From assembly GCA_910822075.1 (NCBI GenBank), contig CAJVGC010000432.1, forward strand, positions 1,860,001 through 1,924,000: a stretch of DNA of 64,000 nt, written 5' to 3'. The translations under genes and the position numbers were made by a program. The stretch is from Senecio squalidus. Its lineage: Eukaryota; Streptophyta; Magnoliopsida; Asterales; Asteraceae. Shown here piece after piece: positions 45,701 through 57,489 of this stretch. Every line of letters begins with the position of its first letter. The first letter of the stretch is position 1. The notes beneath the pieces were generated by a model. It saw only the letters and a program-made list of their open reading frames with translations, had not been told where the DNA came from and did not search any database.

Positions 45701-46799
45701 ATCGAAAAATTACAAATATAAAAAATATAGAAACTGAGTAAACATTATGTGTCATTAACAATATATAACAATGTGAGTTGTGATGCTAGATATATGTTGT
45801 TTCGTTTATATGTACGTGTTTTCAACGCCACTTTTAAATTCGTATACGTAGAGAACTCTATCGGAAATAATACAATTATAAGCTATTAAATGATTGATGT
45901 ATGGTGTTTATAAAGTCAATGAGAAAGTTGCAATCTGTTAAGTTTTATATGGTGGTCATTCGAGTATTTTTGATAATTTAACTCTGTCAATTTTTAGATT
46001 TCAAATTATATATTGGGTTATATCAAACAAAAATACAGAATGTGTCTCTTTTTGTATTTTAACATTAATTTTTTTTTCTTACTGTATATGTAATAATTTT
46101 ATCGTAGAAAAGGAAAAACCAAAAGAATGAAATTAATATAAAAGAAATCGTTTTTCTTTTCAAGTTTAATATATAAAAATATTAAAGATTTAAAGTAATT
46201 GTCTTAAATTATACTTTATTTATTAAGTTTTTTTTTTTCTTAAGAAAGGAAAAACAAACAAAAAAAAAAGAAATAAAAAAGTTCGAAAATACAAATATTT
46301 AAGATTTAAAGTAATGATCTCAAAATTATGTTTTTCTTAAATAAATATTAAATTTAAAGAGTTAAAATTGAACATAAATGGAGGGGTTAGAACGAAAATA
46401 TGGAAAATTAATCTTGAAACAAATCTACTAAATCATACTTCGTCATATGGTTTTTAATACATATTTTTTAATATATATTATAGATAATTAATAAAATAAT
46501 GCATACGATATTGTAATACAAAATAATTTATCGTTAAATAATAGTCATTAAAACCGATGGTTGACAAAATTAACTTCTTGATATGTTTTGCATTATAGAT
46601 ATGGTCTTCTAACATTCTTAATTGGAAAATAAGAGAGTGTAAAATAATCGGTGGATACTTTATGTGTACCAACGAAATTCGTTTACAAGACACACACATA
46701 AATTATGAGTACACTCGTCAAAAACCACTTAGAATACAATCTATATGTTTATTTTGGATGCCATTAGAGTCGAACTCCAACCAAATAAGATCCTTTGAA
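45701..46799. other. AT-rich sequence downstream of the 309-aa desaturase
   Basis: No gene recognised. The part next to 46800 is the likely 3' UTR of that desaturase. Confidence 0.5.
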
Positions 46800-49434
46800 T
46801 TAGTTAATAGACGTGAATGATTTCTTAAGCTTGTGAGTCTTAGTCGGAACCTTGACATTCGTGGCTAATCCTAATACTTCAAGAAACCGTATCAGATACC
46901 AACCAAAGTCAATCTCCCACCATTTTAAACCATGTCGAGCTGAAAATTCGAATGCATGATGATTGTTATGCCACCCTTCTCCACAAGTTAGCAATGCTAC
47001 CCACCTACATAACTCATAAGCATAAGGTCGATCGGGTTAATTAGAATCATGCGTAGCGTTTAAAGATTATTGGGTACGCGCCATTGACGTACCAGTTGTT
47101 CCTTGAGAGATCATTAGTTTTCCATGCTTGCTTTCCCCATATGTGGCACACTGAATTTACGAAAAACGTTGTTTGGTAAGTCCAAGCAACTCTCACACCC
47201 TATATAAAAACACAACATCACCGATTAAGCAGCTTATACTTGTATTATGAAATAACTATTAATTGAAGGAAGCCTTACCATAACCCAAACAAGGTATGGA
47301 AATCCTCCCAAAGCATAGACAAGGGCCGCAAATCCAAGTATATGATACACGTAAGTTCGTCTAATAAACCGATAGAAGAATTGGCTCTTTAGATCTTCAA
47401 CATTTTTACGTTCTTGATACTGAAAATAGGCACTCGATCATTCCAGAATTAAGTTGTTGAGTTACTCGTACATAAAAAGAAATGAATAAAAGAAAACGCC
47501 GATACATACCTTCTCCATGATGTAACCACTATCCAATTGCCAACCCATATGACTAAACCAAAAACCGAAGGTGGGAGAGTGTGGATCTTTGTCCGATTCA
47601 ATGTATTGATGGTGGTATCTATGCATACTCACCCAATATATAGGATCTCTCTATAAAGATCGAAAAAATATGTTTTTAGTGATTGCAACACAAGAAAAAT
47701 GACATATAGTAGAGTTTATGTAACATATTTAATCAGAGTTTTGATGTCACTTTTTAAAAAATGTGGGTGAAAAGTTATAACTTTCGGTTTTAGTGACAAT
47801 TTTATTATTCAAAAAAAAAATGTGTGAGAAAAGTTATATATTGAATCTCATAATAGATTAAACGAACTAGTTGTTACCCTGTAAGAAATATGACATTTAA
47901 TTAGTAACTAGTAATTTTCTCGTGCCTTGCACGAGTTCGGGTTGTTTTGATGTAATACGGCGTCACAAATTTGAGTTGTTTTGATGGAATACGGTAATGT
48001 GTGTTGCTGGAAATATGCATCTGCAGTGTTTTTTTTTTGTTATAAAGGTACTAATCTATTAGACCATCGACATTCGTAACACCAGTTTTAGTATCATTTG
48101 TGAAAATCATGTTTTGAAACATGAAATTCTGAGTAGCATCACGTTCAAAATGTATCGAATAACATACATTTTAAACGTTTATATTTAACGAAATTCTATC
48201 AAATTATTGGATCAATATTACATCTAACTAAAAAAAAAAAAAAAATTAAAGCAGCTCATAAGTCCAATACCTAAAACCTAAGCCCAAGCCTAATCCCTAA
48301 GCCCAACCCAAGCTTAATCCCTAAGCCCAACTCAATAGCACAAATAATAATAAAATATTCATGGGACACGAAACCATAGAAAATGATGAGATTTAGTTGG
48401 AGGTATAATAGAGGTTACAGTGACACAATTGAAATGAGTTTATAGAGTCACCTTTGTTGACTTTACTCATACTTTAATGACTTTTAGTGACTATATCTTC
48501 TTTATGTCACTATGATAATTTTATGCAAAACCAAAAGTTATGAAGTTTTACAAAGTTTCTTTTAAAATATGGAAAATGCACTGTGTAGTTATCGTACTAT
48601 CCAAAAAATTACATCTAGGTTATTGTACAAATATTGTGTTTATATACATCACTTTAGTTCAAGAAACCTTCTATTTAAATTATTGTTTCGCATTTAACCG
48701 ATTTTTCACCGATGAGAGTTAAGGGGAAGTTAAACACAATATTTGTGCAATGACCCATATGAACTTTTTTGGATGGTACGATGACTATACAGTACATATT
48801 CCCTAAAAAAAAATGAGAGTCAAGGAGAAGGGTTAGGTTAAAAAAATGACGTGCCAACACTAATCGGTTAACAAAAGGTAGCAGGTAAACGAAGTTATCG
48901 AATTGAACGGTTTTTTGAAGTTAAGGTTATAATTTAAAAATTTTATTCTACTAAAGTGATGTATATAAACACAATATTTGTACAATGACCAAGATGAATT
49001 TTTTTGGATAGTATGATGACTACACAGTACATTTTCTCCTTTAAATATCAATTTCAAACCTTCAATATACTCTTTTTTAGAAAGAGATGTAAAATAACCT
49101 GAGCAGTTTGAACCCCAACATAAGCAAATGTGTATTCAAGCCATTTAGGCAGCTTGAAACTACGATGTGCTAGATTTCGATGAAAAGAAACGGTTAAGCC
49201 AACCAACATACACAACACATAGCCCCAAAATGCCATCCAAAATCGACCCCATGTAAACGTAAATGGTGCGAATAACGCCAACAAATGAATGCCTACAAAC
49301 CAAATAGCCGTTTTGACATCCAAGGTCCTCCATGAACGACCCCATAACGCATTCCTCTTTCTTGTCACAATCACATCGGACATCAAAATTTTCCCATATC
49401 CAGATTGATTATCACAAACAATCATATTTGTCAT
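46800..49434 (-). CDS. ADS-type fatty-acyl desaturase, five exons, 309 aa
   Basis: A membrane di-iron desaturase of the plant acyl-CoA/acyl-lipid Delta-9 type, expected to take electrons from cytochrome b5 at the ER. Exons: 49099-49434, 47510-47650, 47279-47419, 47093-47199, 46800-47004; phases agree and the frame is open for 309 codons, near the usual length for ADS proteins. Boxes: HRNLAH, HRYHH, HNNHH; extra ligands in FVNSVCHIWG. The N-terminus (VTRKRNALWGRSWRTLDV before the first membrane span) lacks a transit peptide. Oddities: Cys replaces Phe just before GEGWHNNHH, and Gln replaces His in TYQTTFF. The first intron is 1.45 kb with a GTTATT donor shared by its paralogues and holds an inverted-repeat MITE. 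Substrate and regioselectivity are not readable. Confidence 0.92.
47908..48360 (-). mobile_element. Helitron-like element in intron 1
   Basis: Minus-strand end is CCCGAACTCGTGCAAGGCAC, a hairpin TCGTGC/GCACGA, then an AT spacer and CTAG. It shares this end and the AAGCCCAAGCC/CTAAGCCC run (48250-48335) with the element at 4895. The right boundary is approximate. Confidence 0.5.
48562..49044. mobile_element. Inverted-repeat MITE in intron 1
   Basis: About 95 bp at each end are inverted (GGAAAATGCACTGTGTAGT left; reverse of right GAGAAAATGTACTGTGTAGT) and share TTGTACAAATATTGTGTTTA. A third partial copy lies at 48735-48800. Target duplication not resolved. Confidence 0.65.
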
Positions 49435-49466
49435 ATTTGTTGTGGTGAGCTAGTAGAAGCCTCAAG

Positions 49467-49474
49467 TATATATA
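49467..49474 (-). promoter_or_regulatory. TATA box of the 309-aa desaturase
   Basis: TATATATA sits about 33 bp upstream of the ATG, within a roughly 400-bp upstream segment (49440-49850) almost identical to that of the next desaturase (54780-55190). The implied 5' UTR is very short. Confidence 0.55.
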
Positions 49475-49956
49475 GAAGGGGTGGTGGGTATGTCTAGTCG
49501 CCTGCCAGGTATAAGAAAATCTATTAGTTTGGTAAACATTTAATGGTTTTTATCTTTTTGAAGAATTTTGTTTTTAGAGTCAGAATAAAAAAGGTAATAT
49601 AATTGATATATTTTCTAAAAGAATGAAAATTGTTATTAAAAAGAAAAAAAGTTTTGTTAAACACAACTCTATCGGGGATATGTTAAAAAAGTTTAGACAT
49701 GTAAAAAATAGTTGTATCCCGAAAACGCGCAGACAATTATAATGTAGAAATGGTTATTATTAATGTACAAACTTTTTATACATGTGTGAACATTTTAACA
49801 TAGATCCGGAGATTATGTTTATTAAAACTCAAAAAAAAAAAAATTATGGGTTATGATAATCACATCCTTATGGATTGGAGTTAATAGATTATTATATGTT
49901 TAACTAGTTGTACATTCATCAATTAAAGAAACAATCCCGAAAATACATGAGTCATA

Positions 49957-50409
49957 TTTTTAATATATAATAAAAGAGTGGCCTTAAATTCTACATAACG
50001 AAATAAGATCTTTTAGATGGATTAACCTATTTGATTTCAACCGTTAGATTAAATTGATGATGTCATCAAAGATTATTTTCACTTTACACCCTCTGACAAT
50101 ACATAATTACATTTTCTATTTCATTTCATCTACACTTAGATAGATAATTCTAATTTAGTTATAAATTGCTCAATTTGAACTATTATTACCTTATTGTTAT
50201 CCTAAAATCTGAAAATACAAAGTATCAAAACATATGTATAAATGTAAATGTGTATATGTTATTATAACTATAAACATGTGTAAACGTAAAAATATATATG
50301 TTATTATACGTATAAAATTGTGTTCTTATAATAACTTAATATCTACATAAAAATAAAATTTACGATTCAGTTTTATCGTTATCCGCGATATCGCGGGACA
50401 ATAATCTAG
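49957..50409 (+). mobile_element. Short non-autonomous Helitron
   Basis: Ends with TCCGCGATATCGCGGGA (hairpin), CAATAAT and CTAG before T, and aligns along its length with 18171-18636. The sister unit near 55880 lacks it (CATGAGTCATATTCATTAAT runs straight through), so it inserted after the tandem duplication. Confidence 0.8.
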
Positions 50410-50424
50410 TTCATTAATTACCAT

Positions 50425-50888
50425 CAGAGACGGAGCCAGAAATCAGTATTAGGGGGGGCCGAAAAAATTTCGATAGTAACATACAACTTCGATATAAGTT
50501 ATAAAACATATGGTAGTTTAAAACAGGGAAGCAAAATATACATAGGGAAGGGGAAATGGAGTACAATCTTGAAGACCTGGATACAATTAATTTGAATTTA
50601 ATTTCCCAAAAACTTTATGATAAAATTATAAGATATAAAGAAATTAAACTTGAGTATTTATCTTACCCCACTATCCACCACGCTCAATGTAAATAAATAT
50701 AAAGAAATTAAACTGCATGTCGCCAGAAATGAGTATTTAACTTACCCCACTCAACAACACAACCATCAGCAATATAAAGAAATTAAACTGCATGTCGCCA
50801 CTATCCACCATTTCACCATTTCTGCATGTGCATGTCGCCTGTTAGGGGGGGCCGAGCACCCTCCAGCCCCCCACTGGCTCCGTCGGTG
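50425..50888. mobile_element. hAT-type MITE with 8-bp target duplication
   Basis: Left end CAGAGACGGAGCCAG and right end CTGGCTCCGTCGGTG are inverted repeats. ATTACCAT flanks both sides (50417-50424 and 50889-50896). The GGGGGGGCCGA motif occurs near both ends. A TATAAAGAAATTAAACT phrase is repeated three times inside. Absent from the sister unit near 55895. Confidence 0.85.
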
Positions 50889-52227
50889 ATTACCATCAAA
50901 TGTCATGTTTCTCGCCTTGACCCAAAGAAAACATAGGTTTAACAATGTCATATTGTTAAGCATTAAAGGATAATTAATTATGTTACGTTTAAGAGTAATT
51001 ATTAAGAAACAACTAATTAACATCCCCATGTGAAATATACGGCATGGATATAATATAATTTTACTAAGCATTAAAGGATAATAAATTATGTAGGAGATGA
51101 AATGGTTCAACATAGAATTAAAATAATATGCATGCCGTATATTTCACATGGCGGTGTTAGTTGTTCCTTCAAATTACTCTTAATCATGCATGTTAGAATG
51201 GAGATTTCGAACATAATGGGTCCTTCTCTAATAATATTTGTCCTTATGGTATCAAAAAAAATTGTTAAATATGAAGGCATCATTGATTGTTTTTTTTTCA
51301 TAGAGTTAGAATCTTTTTTGTTTGAAACTAAAAAGGTTATTTTCGTCGAGGTATATAACGTGACAAAAAAGTATCTCGCTATTTCTTTTAGAAACAAATT
51401 AACGTATAGTGTGTTTTTTTTTTCTGGGTTACTCAAGAAAAACGTACACTTTTTTTAATCAAAATAAATTGAAAACACACAACGAAAGTAAGTTGATTTA
51501 TTGAAAACTTATTTACAAAAAAATTATTTTAATTATGATCTGAAATGTAAAAAATTGATATCCCACTGTTTCTTTTATTTAATTTGTAACATATTGATTA
51601 TGTTTGGTGTTATACAATTTTATTATTCACATAAATTTAATTAACTTTGTGTTTTTAAAGTTTTTAAAGTTATAAATGCTTGCAAATGGTAAGTTAATAT
51701 CACAATGTTACTAAATATTTTATTTGTTTTAACATTCAATTGTTTGTTTAACTTTTACTTCTCGCTGTAACGTACGTGCGAGTTAAAAAAAATTTGTTTT
51801 GAATAAACCACTACTAATATCAATATAATTTACTCTATTAATATATTTTGGATAATAGATATGGCCTTTTAACAATTTCAAAAGGCATCTAAGCTTTATT
51901 CATTTCATATATTTTAGATGAAAAATTGTTTTGTGTAGAAAGGATATTATTAACAACATATCACATAATAACCCATATTTTTATATTTTATTAGACTTGA
52001 ACCAATAACTTGTAAGTAACTGAATCAACTCACATACCGTTAGGCTAGAAGCCATTTAAATTAGTTATGCTTGAAACAAAAGAGTACATAAACTCAACTA
52101 AACTCGTTTACAAGACACACACATACAAACTATTAGCACACTCATCAAAAGCCACTTAACGTTGTAATTGTATGCTTTCTTTGGATTCCAATGGAAGTCG
52201 AACTCCATACCCATGAGATCCCTTGAA
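50889..52227. repeat. Duplicated intergenic segment, copy A
   Basis: This stretch downstream of the 52228-54771 desaturase aligns with 55890-57489 downstream of the next one, with small indels. It holds a 50-bp inverted pair (AATTAACATC..CATGTGAAATATACGGCATG and its complement, 51015-51160) and a Helitron-like hairpin near 51765. The open frames in it are not conserved between the copies. Confidence 0.8.
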
Positions 52228-54771
52228 TTAGTTAATAGACGTGAATGCTTTTCTTAGCTTGTGAGACTCGGTTGGAACCTTAACATTGGTGGCTAATCCT
52301 AATACTTCAAGAAAAAGTATTAGATACCAACCAAAATCAACCTCCCACCATTTCAAGCCATGTCGAGCTGAAAACTCAAATGCATGATGATTGTTATGCC
52401 AGCCTTCTCCAAAAGTAAGCAATGCCACCCACCTACATAAGCATAAGGTCGGGTTCGTTTGTATCATTCATTAACTTTCAAAAATATCATAATTGCAAAG
52501 CTAGTTGGCGACATACCAATTATTCCTTGAGAGATCCCTAGTTTTCCAAGCTCGCTTTCCCCATATGTGGCACACTGAATTTACAAAAAATGTCATATGA
52601 TAACTCCAAGTGATTCTCACACCCTGCGAGAAAACATAACGTCGTTGGTTAAGCAACTTATATATACTTGTATTATAAATTAGCTACTTTTCAAGGTTAG
52701 GTCTCGAGTGATAATTCAGAAAATGGTATACGCCGAGACTTGATGACCCCTCAATCGGTCCCAAAAGATACTAGCTTGAAAGTAATAATAATTGAAAATT
52801 TTATCTGATAAAAAAGGTAAATCATCGTGTTTGATAAGACTAGTCTCTTATTTGATGTTGTTAGATAAAAGATTAATTATATACTATAACAACTTATTTT
52901 TTTAATTGTCAAAGCTATGATTGTCTGCTAAATGCATTTAACTCATAAATAAGATCACATATTAGAAGCAATTGTTGGATTTTTTGTTCTTTTTGCATTT
53001 TACATTATTTTAACATCCTAAACCTACCAAATTCAATATTTTGTAAATGCATGCGTATTTGTATTAAACAAAATGCCAAAAAGGTAATATAAAATACAAA
53101 ATTTAAGGGTGTAAATTAAGTATGTTCCACCAAAAGAAATTATGTGTTGTATTTTAAAGAAAATCCACCCCGAAATACAACAATTGAAGAGTTTTAATAG
53201 ATCATGTCATGTCATTTAAACGCTTACACGTAGATTATCAACTAAGAATAAACCGGTTTAAAGAAACAGAAAAGTAAGTTCATTTTCGGTTAATAATCTT
53301 TTATAATACTAAATTTTATTTTGTATTCTTTTTGGTATTACATACCTGACATTGTCAAAAATTGTATTTCATATTACCATTTTCGACATTAAAAAAAATT
53401 TAAATGAAGAAAGCCTTACCATCATCCAAACAAGGTAGGGAAATCCTCCCAAAGCATAGACAAGGGCCGCAAATCCAAATATATGATACACGTAAGTTCT
53501 TTTAATAAATCTGTAGAAGGCTTGGCTCTTTAGATCTTCGACATTTTTACGTTCTTCATACTGAAAGTATACTCTCGATCATAATTGTTGAGTTAAACAT
53601 AAAAATGAAGAAAAGAAGATGCACATACATACCTTCTCAATGATGTAACCACTATCAAGTAGCCAACCCATATGACTAAACCAAAAACCGAAGGTGGGAG
53701 AGTGCGGATCTTTGTCTGAATCAATGTATTGATGGTGGTATCTATGCATACTTACCCAAAATATAGGATCTCTCTGTGATATAAGATTAAAAGAACACGT
53801 TTTTTATTGATGCACGACAAGCAAATTGACATTACAGGTTTTAGTGACACTTTACTAAAATCTAAGTTTTGGTGTCATTTTAGAAATTGTGGGTAAAAGG
53901 TTATACGTTGGGTTTAGTGACACTATTTGTGAATATATGTGTTAAAGAAATATATACAGGATCTCACATAAGAGTAAGGAGGTGTTTGGTTGAAAATAAG
54001 ATGTTGGTAATTTTATTGTTATCCTTATTTTAGGTGATTAGATATACTATAATCAATGGATTATAGAGTTCTGTTTAATTTCAAGTTTGGAAGGTTTGAG
54101 ATGCATAATCAAGTAAACTAGCTCAATACCAACAATAGATTGCCTTGATCAAGGGCTTGCACCCCCTTGCAGGATCCTAAGGGCAGCGCCGCTAGCAAGG
54201 TGCTAGAGGCGACGACCCCTGGTTGGGATCCCATCCGATTGGTCGGTTATGACCAAAAACTGACCAAAACCGTTTTAAACCAACAAATTCAGTTTTAGTT
54301 GGCTAGAAAATAAAACTTACAAATAAAAACTTGTTTTTTCTTTATATGCATTCAATACCAATGCGGACATGCCTTAAATAATACACTTTTTAAGCAATGC
54401 ATATGTTTGAAAATGACTAGTAAAATAACCTGAGCAGCTTGAACCCCGAAATAAGCAAATGTGTATTCAAGCCATTTAGGGAGCTTGAAACTACGATGTG
54501 CCAGATTTCTATGAAAAGTAACAGTTATACCAACCATACAGCACAAGACATAGCCCCAAAATGCCATCCAAAACGCACCCCATGTAAACGTAAAAGGTGC
54601 AAATAACGCCAACAAATGAACAGTTAAGAACCAAACACCCATGTTCACGTCTAACGTCCTCCATGTACGACTCCATAATGCATTCCTTTTCCTTGTCACA
54701 ATCACATCGGACAACAAAATCTTCCCATATACAGATTCATTTTCACCAGAAAGAACAATCAAGTTTGTCAT
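52228..54771 (-). CDS. ADS-type fatty-acyl desaturase, five exons, 311 aa (tandem copy A)
   Basis: Same reaction class and likely ER location as its neighbour. Exons: 54430-54771, 53633-53773, 53420-53560, 52517-52623, 52228-52432, giving an open 311-codon frame. Boxes HRNLAH, HRYHH and HNNHH are intact, as are Asn and His of FVNSVCHIWG; the sequence around box three is TFGEGWHNNHHAFEFSARHG, the canonical form. No transit peptide. Intron 1 is 656 bp and preserves, at AGGTT (53836-53840), the uninterrupted site into which a retrotransposon inserted in copy B. Nearly identical to copy B in protein and introns. The upstream 400 bp is shared with the 309-aa gene, so these two may share regulation. 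All signs are of a functional gene. Confidence 0.94.
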
Positions 54772-54803
54772 TTTTCTTGTGGTAAGCTAGTAGAAGCCTC
54801 AAG

Positions 54804-54811
54804 TATATATA
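54804..54811 (-). promoter_or_regulatory. TATA box of tandem copy A
   Basis: TATATATA about 33 bp upstream of the ATG, same context as at 49467. Confidence 0.55.
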
Positions 54812-55206
54812 GAAGGGGTGGTGGGTGTGTCTAGTCGCCTGCCAGGTATAAGAAAATCTATTAGTTTGGTAAACATTTAATGGTTTTTATCTTTTTGAAG
54901 AATTTTGTTTTTAGAGTCAGAATAAAAAAAAGGTAATATAATTGATATATTTTCTAAAAAAATGAAAATTGTTATTAAAAAAAAAAGTTTTGTTAAACAC
55001 AACTTTCAGGGATATGTTAAAAAAGTTTAGACATGTAAAAAATAGTTGTATCCCGAAAACGCACAGACAATTATATTGTAGAAACGGTTATTATCAATGT
55101 ACAAACTTTTTATATATGTGTGAACATTTTAAACATAGATCCAGAGACTATGTTTATTAAAACTCAAAAAAATAAAAAATTATTAGATAATTTTAGGGGT
55201 TATGAT

Positions 55207-55774
55207 TAGCCGTGTCGGAAAAAATCGAAACCGAAACCGGTCCAAACCGCCGGTTTGGAACCGGTTTGGATATTTAGCAAAGGGACCGGGTTGAGACCGG
55301 TTTATCCCAAACCGGTTAGAAAAACAGGTTTAAAACCGGTTTAAGCATCTAGCCGTTGGAAAAGTGTTTATAGCCGTTATTTGACAAAATAGAGGAACTG
55401 ATCTCAGTTTCGCCAACGTAACTATAGTTACGTTACGTAGCTGAGATCATGTCCTGAAAACGTATCTAATTCGCTGTAAAACTTAACCTTAAGCTCTATA
55501 TTTCATGTACATGTCCAGAAATAACTCTAATGACTTTAACCTGTATTAAAGTGACATATTAAACATTTAAACACATTTTTGCAAGTTACACTTTTCTTTT
55601 ATTATATATAGTCCAAACCGGTGTTTAACAGATTTTTGGAACCGAACCGGTATGAAACCCGTTTGAGCGGGTTAGTGTTTCACGTTTGAAAAACCGGTCC
55701 AAACCGAACCGGTTTGGATGGTTTTGACCAAAAACCGGTTCGGTTTCCGGTCAAATCCGATTTTGACATCTCTA
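55207..55774. mobile_element. hAT-like fold-back MITE rich in AACCGGTTT
   Basis: Flanked by GTTATGAT on both sides (55199-55206 and 55775-55782). Ends TAGCCGTGTCGG and (reverse) TAGAGATGTCAA are weak inverted repeats; inside, many AACCGGTTT and CGGTTTGGA motifs form long hairpins. The uninterrupted target GTTATGAT survives in the sister sequence at 49850-49857. Confidence 0.85.
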
Positions 55775-55889
55775 GTTATGATAACCTCGTCATTATGGGT
55801 TGGAGTTAATAGATTATTACAAGTTTAACTAGTTATATATTCATCAATTAAAGAAAAAATCCTGAAAATGCATGAGTCATATTCATTAA

Positions 55890-57489
55890 TATACCATCAA
55901 ATGTCATATTTCTCGCCTTGACCCTAAGAAAACATAGGGTTAACAATGTCATATTGTTAAGCATTAAAGGATAATTAATAATGTTTAAGAGTAATTCTGA
56001 AGAAACAACTAATTAACATCACCATGTGAAATATACGGCATGGATATCATGTAATTTTACTAAGCATTAAAGGATAATAAATTATGTAGGAGATGAAATG
56101 GTTCAACATGGAATTAAAATAATATGCATGCCGTATATTTCACATGGCGGTGTTAGTTGTTCCTTCAGATTACTCTTAATCATGCATATTAATTACTCTT
56201 CCTCTTTTTATTTTTAACTTTTTTCGTTAACCTAGATATCCGATTCTCTTTGCGAGCCAACTAATCTCAGGGCGACCACCCGCTTTGCGGATAGATCGGA
56301 GTCGTCGTAGGTGAACCTCTGTAGCTACAAGGAGTTTTATTTTTTGTTCATAAAATTTGAACTTGGGACCTTCAGATATTTTACGTTTAGAAACTAAACT
56401 TTTACCATAATAACACCACTCTTATGATTAATTACTCTTACTCTTAGTGTTTTGTTAATGGGTCCTTCTCTAATAATATTTGTCCTTATGTTTTAAAAAA
56501 AAAATTGTTAAATATGAAGGCATCATTGATTGTTTTTTTCATAGAGTTAGATTTTTTTTGTTTGAAACTAAAAAAGTTATTTTCGTCGAGGTGTATAACG
56601 TAATAAAAAAGAACCTCGCTACTTCTTTTAGAAACAAATTAACATATATGGTGTTTTTTCTTGTGTTATTCAAAAAAACATACGATTTGTTATTCATGTC
56701 AATTTAATTAACTTGGTGTATTTTAATTAAAATTGTTATATAAGGTTTTTTAATCAAAATAAATTGAAAACACACAACAAAATTAAGTTGATTTAATTGA
56801 AAACTCAGTTACAAAAAAACTATTTTAATCGTGATCTAAAATATAAAAAATTGATATCCCATTGTTTCTTTTATTTTATTTGTAACATATTGATTTTGTT
56901 TGGTGTTATACAATTTTATTATTCACATAAATTTAATTAACTTTGTGTTTTTAATTTTTTTAAGTTATAATTGCTTGCAAATGGTAAGTTAATATCATAA
57001 TATTACTAAATATTTTGTTTGTTTTAACATTCAATTGTTTGTTTAACTTTTACGGTCGTTGTAACGTGCGAGTTAAAAAAATCTTGTTTTAAATAAACCA
57101 CTACTAATATCAATGTAATTTACTCTATTAATATATTTTGGATAATAAATATGGGCTTTTAACAATTTCAAAAGGCATCTAAGCTTATTCATTTCATATA
57201 TTTTAGATGAAAACTTGTTTTCTTTAGAAAGGATATTATTAACAACATATCACATAATAACACATAATAACTTATAGATAAATGAACCAACTCACATATC
57301 GTTAGGCTAGAAGCCATTTAAATTAGTTATGCTTGAAACAAAAAAGTACAGAAACTCAACTAAACTTGTTTACAATACGCACACATACAAACTATTGGCA
57401 CACTCATCAAAAGCCACTTAACGTTGTAATTGTATGCTTTCTATGGATTCCAGTGGAAGTCGAACTCCATACCCATGAGATCCCTTGAA
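55890..57489. repeat. Duplicated intergenic segment, copy B
   Basis: Counterpart of 50889-52227. It has an extra roughly 270-bp block at 56185-56455 (with a CGACCACCCGCTTTGCGG motif) absent from copy A, and a shorter spacer elsewhere. No gene. Confidence 0.8.

Noticed and set aside
51102..51458. Open frames of 109-118 codons on both strands between the desaturases
   Set aside because: The duplicated copy near 56100-56700 does not keep the frames, and no domain is present.
54597..54785. Plus-strand frames opposite desaturase exon 1 (also 63130-63318)
   Set aside because: Antisense shadows of a conserved coding exon.
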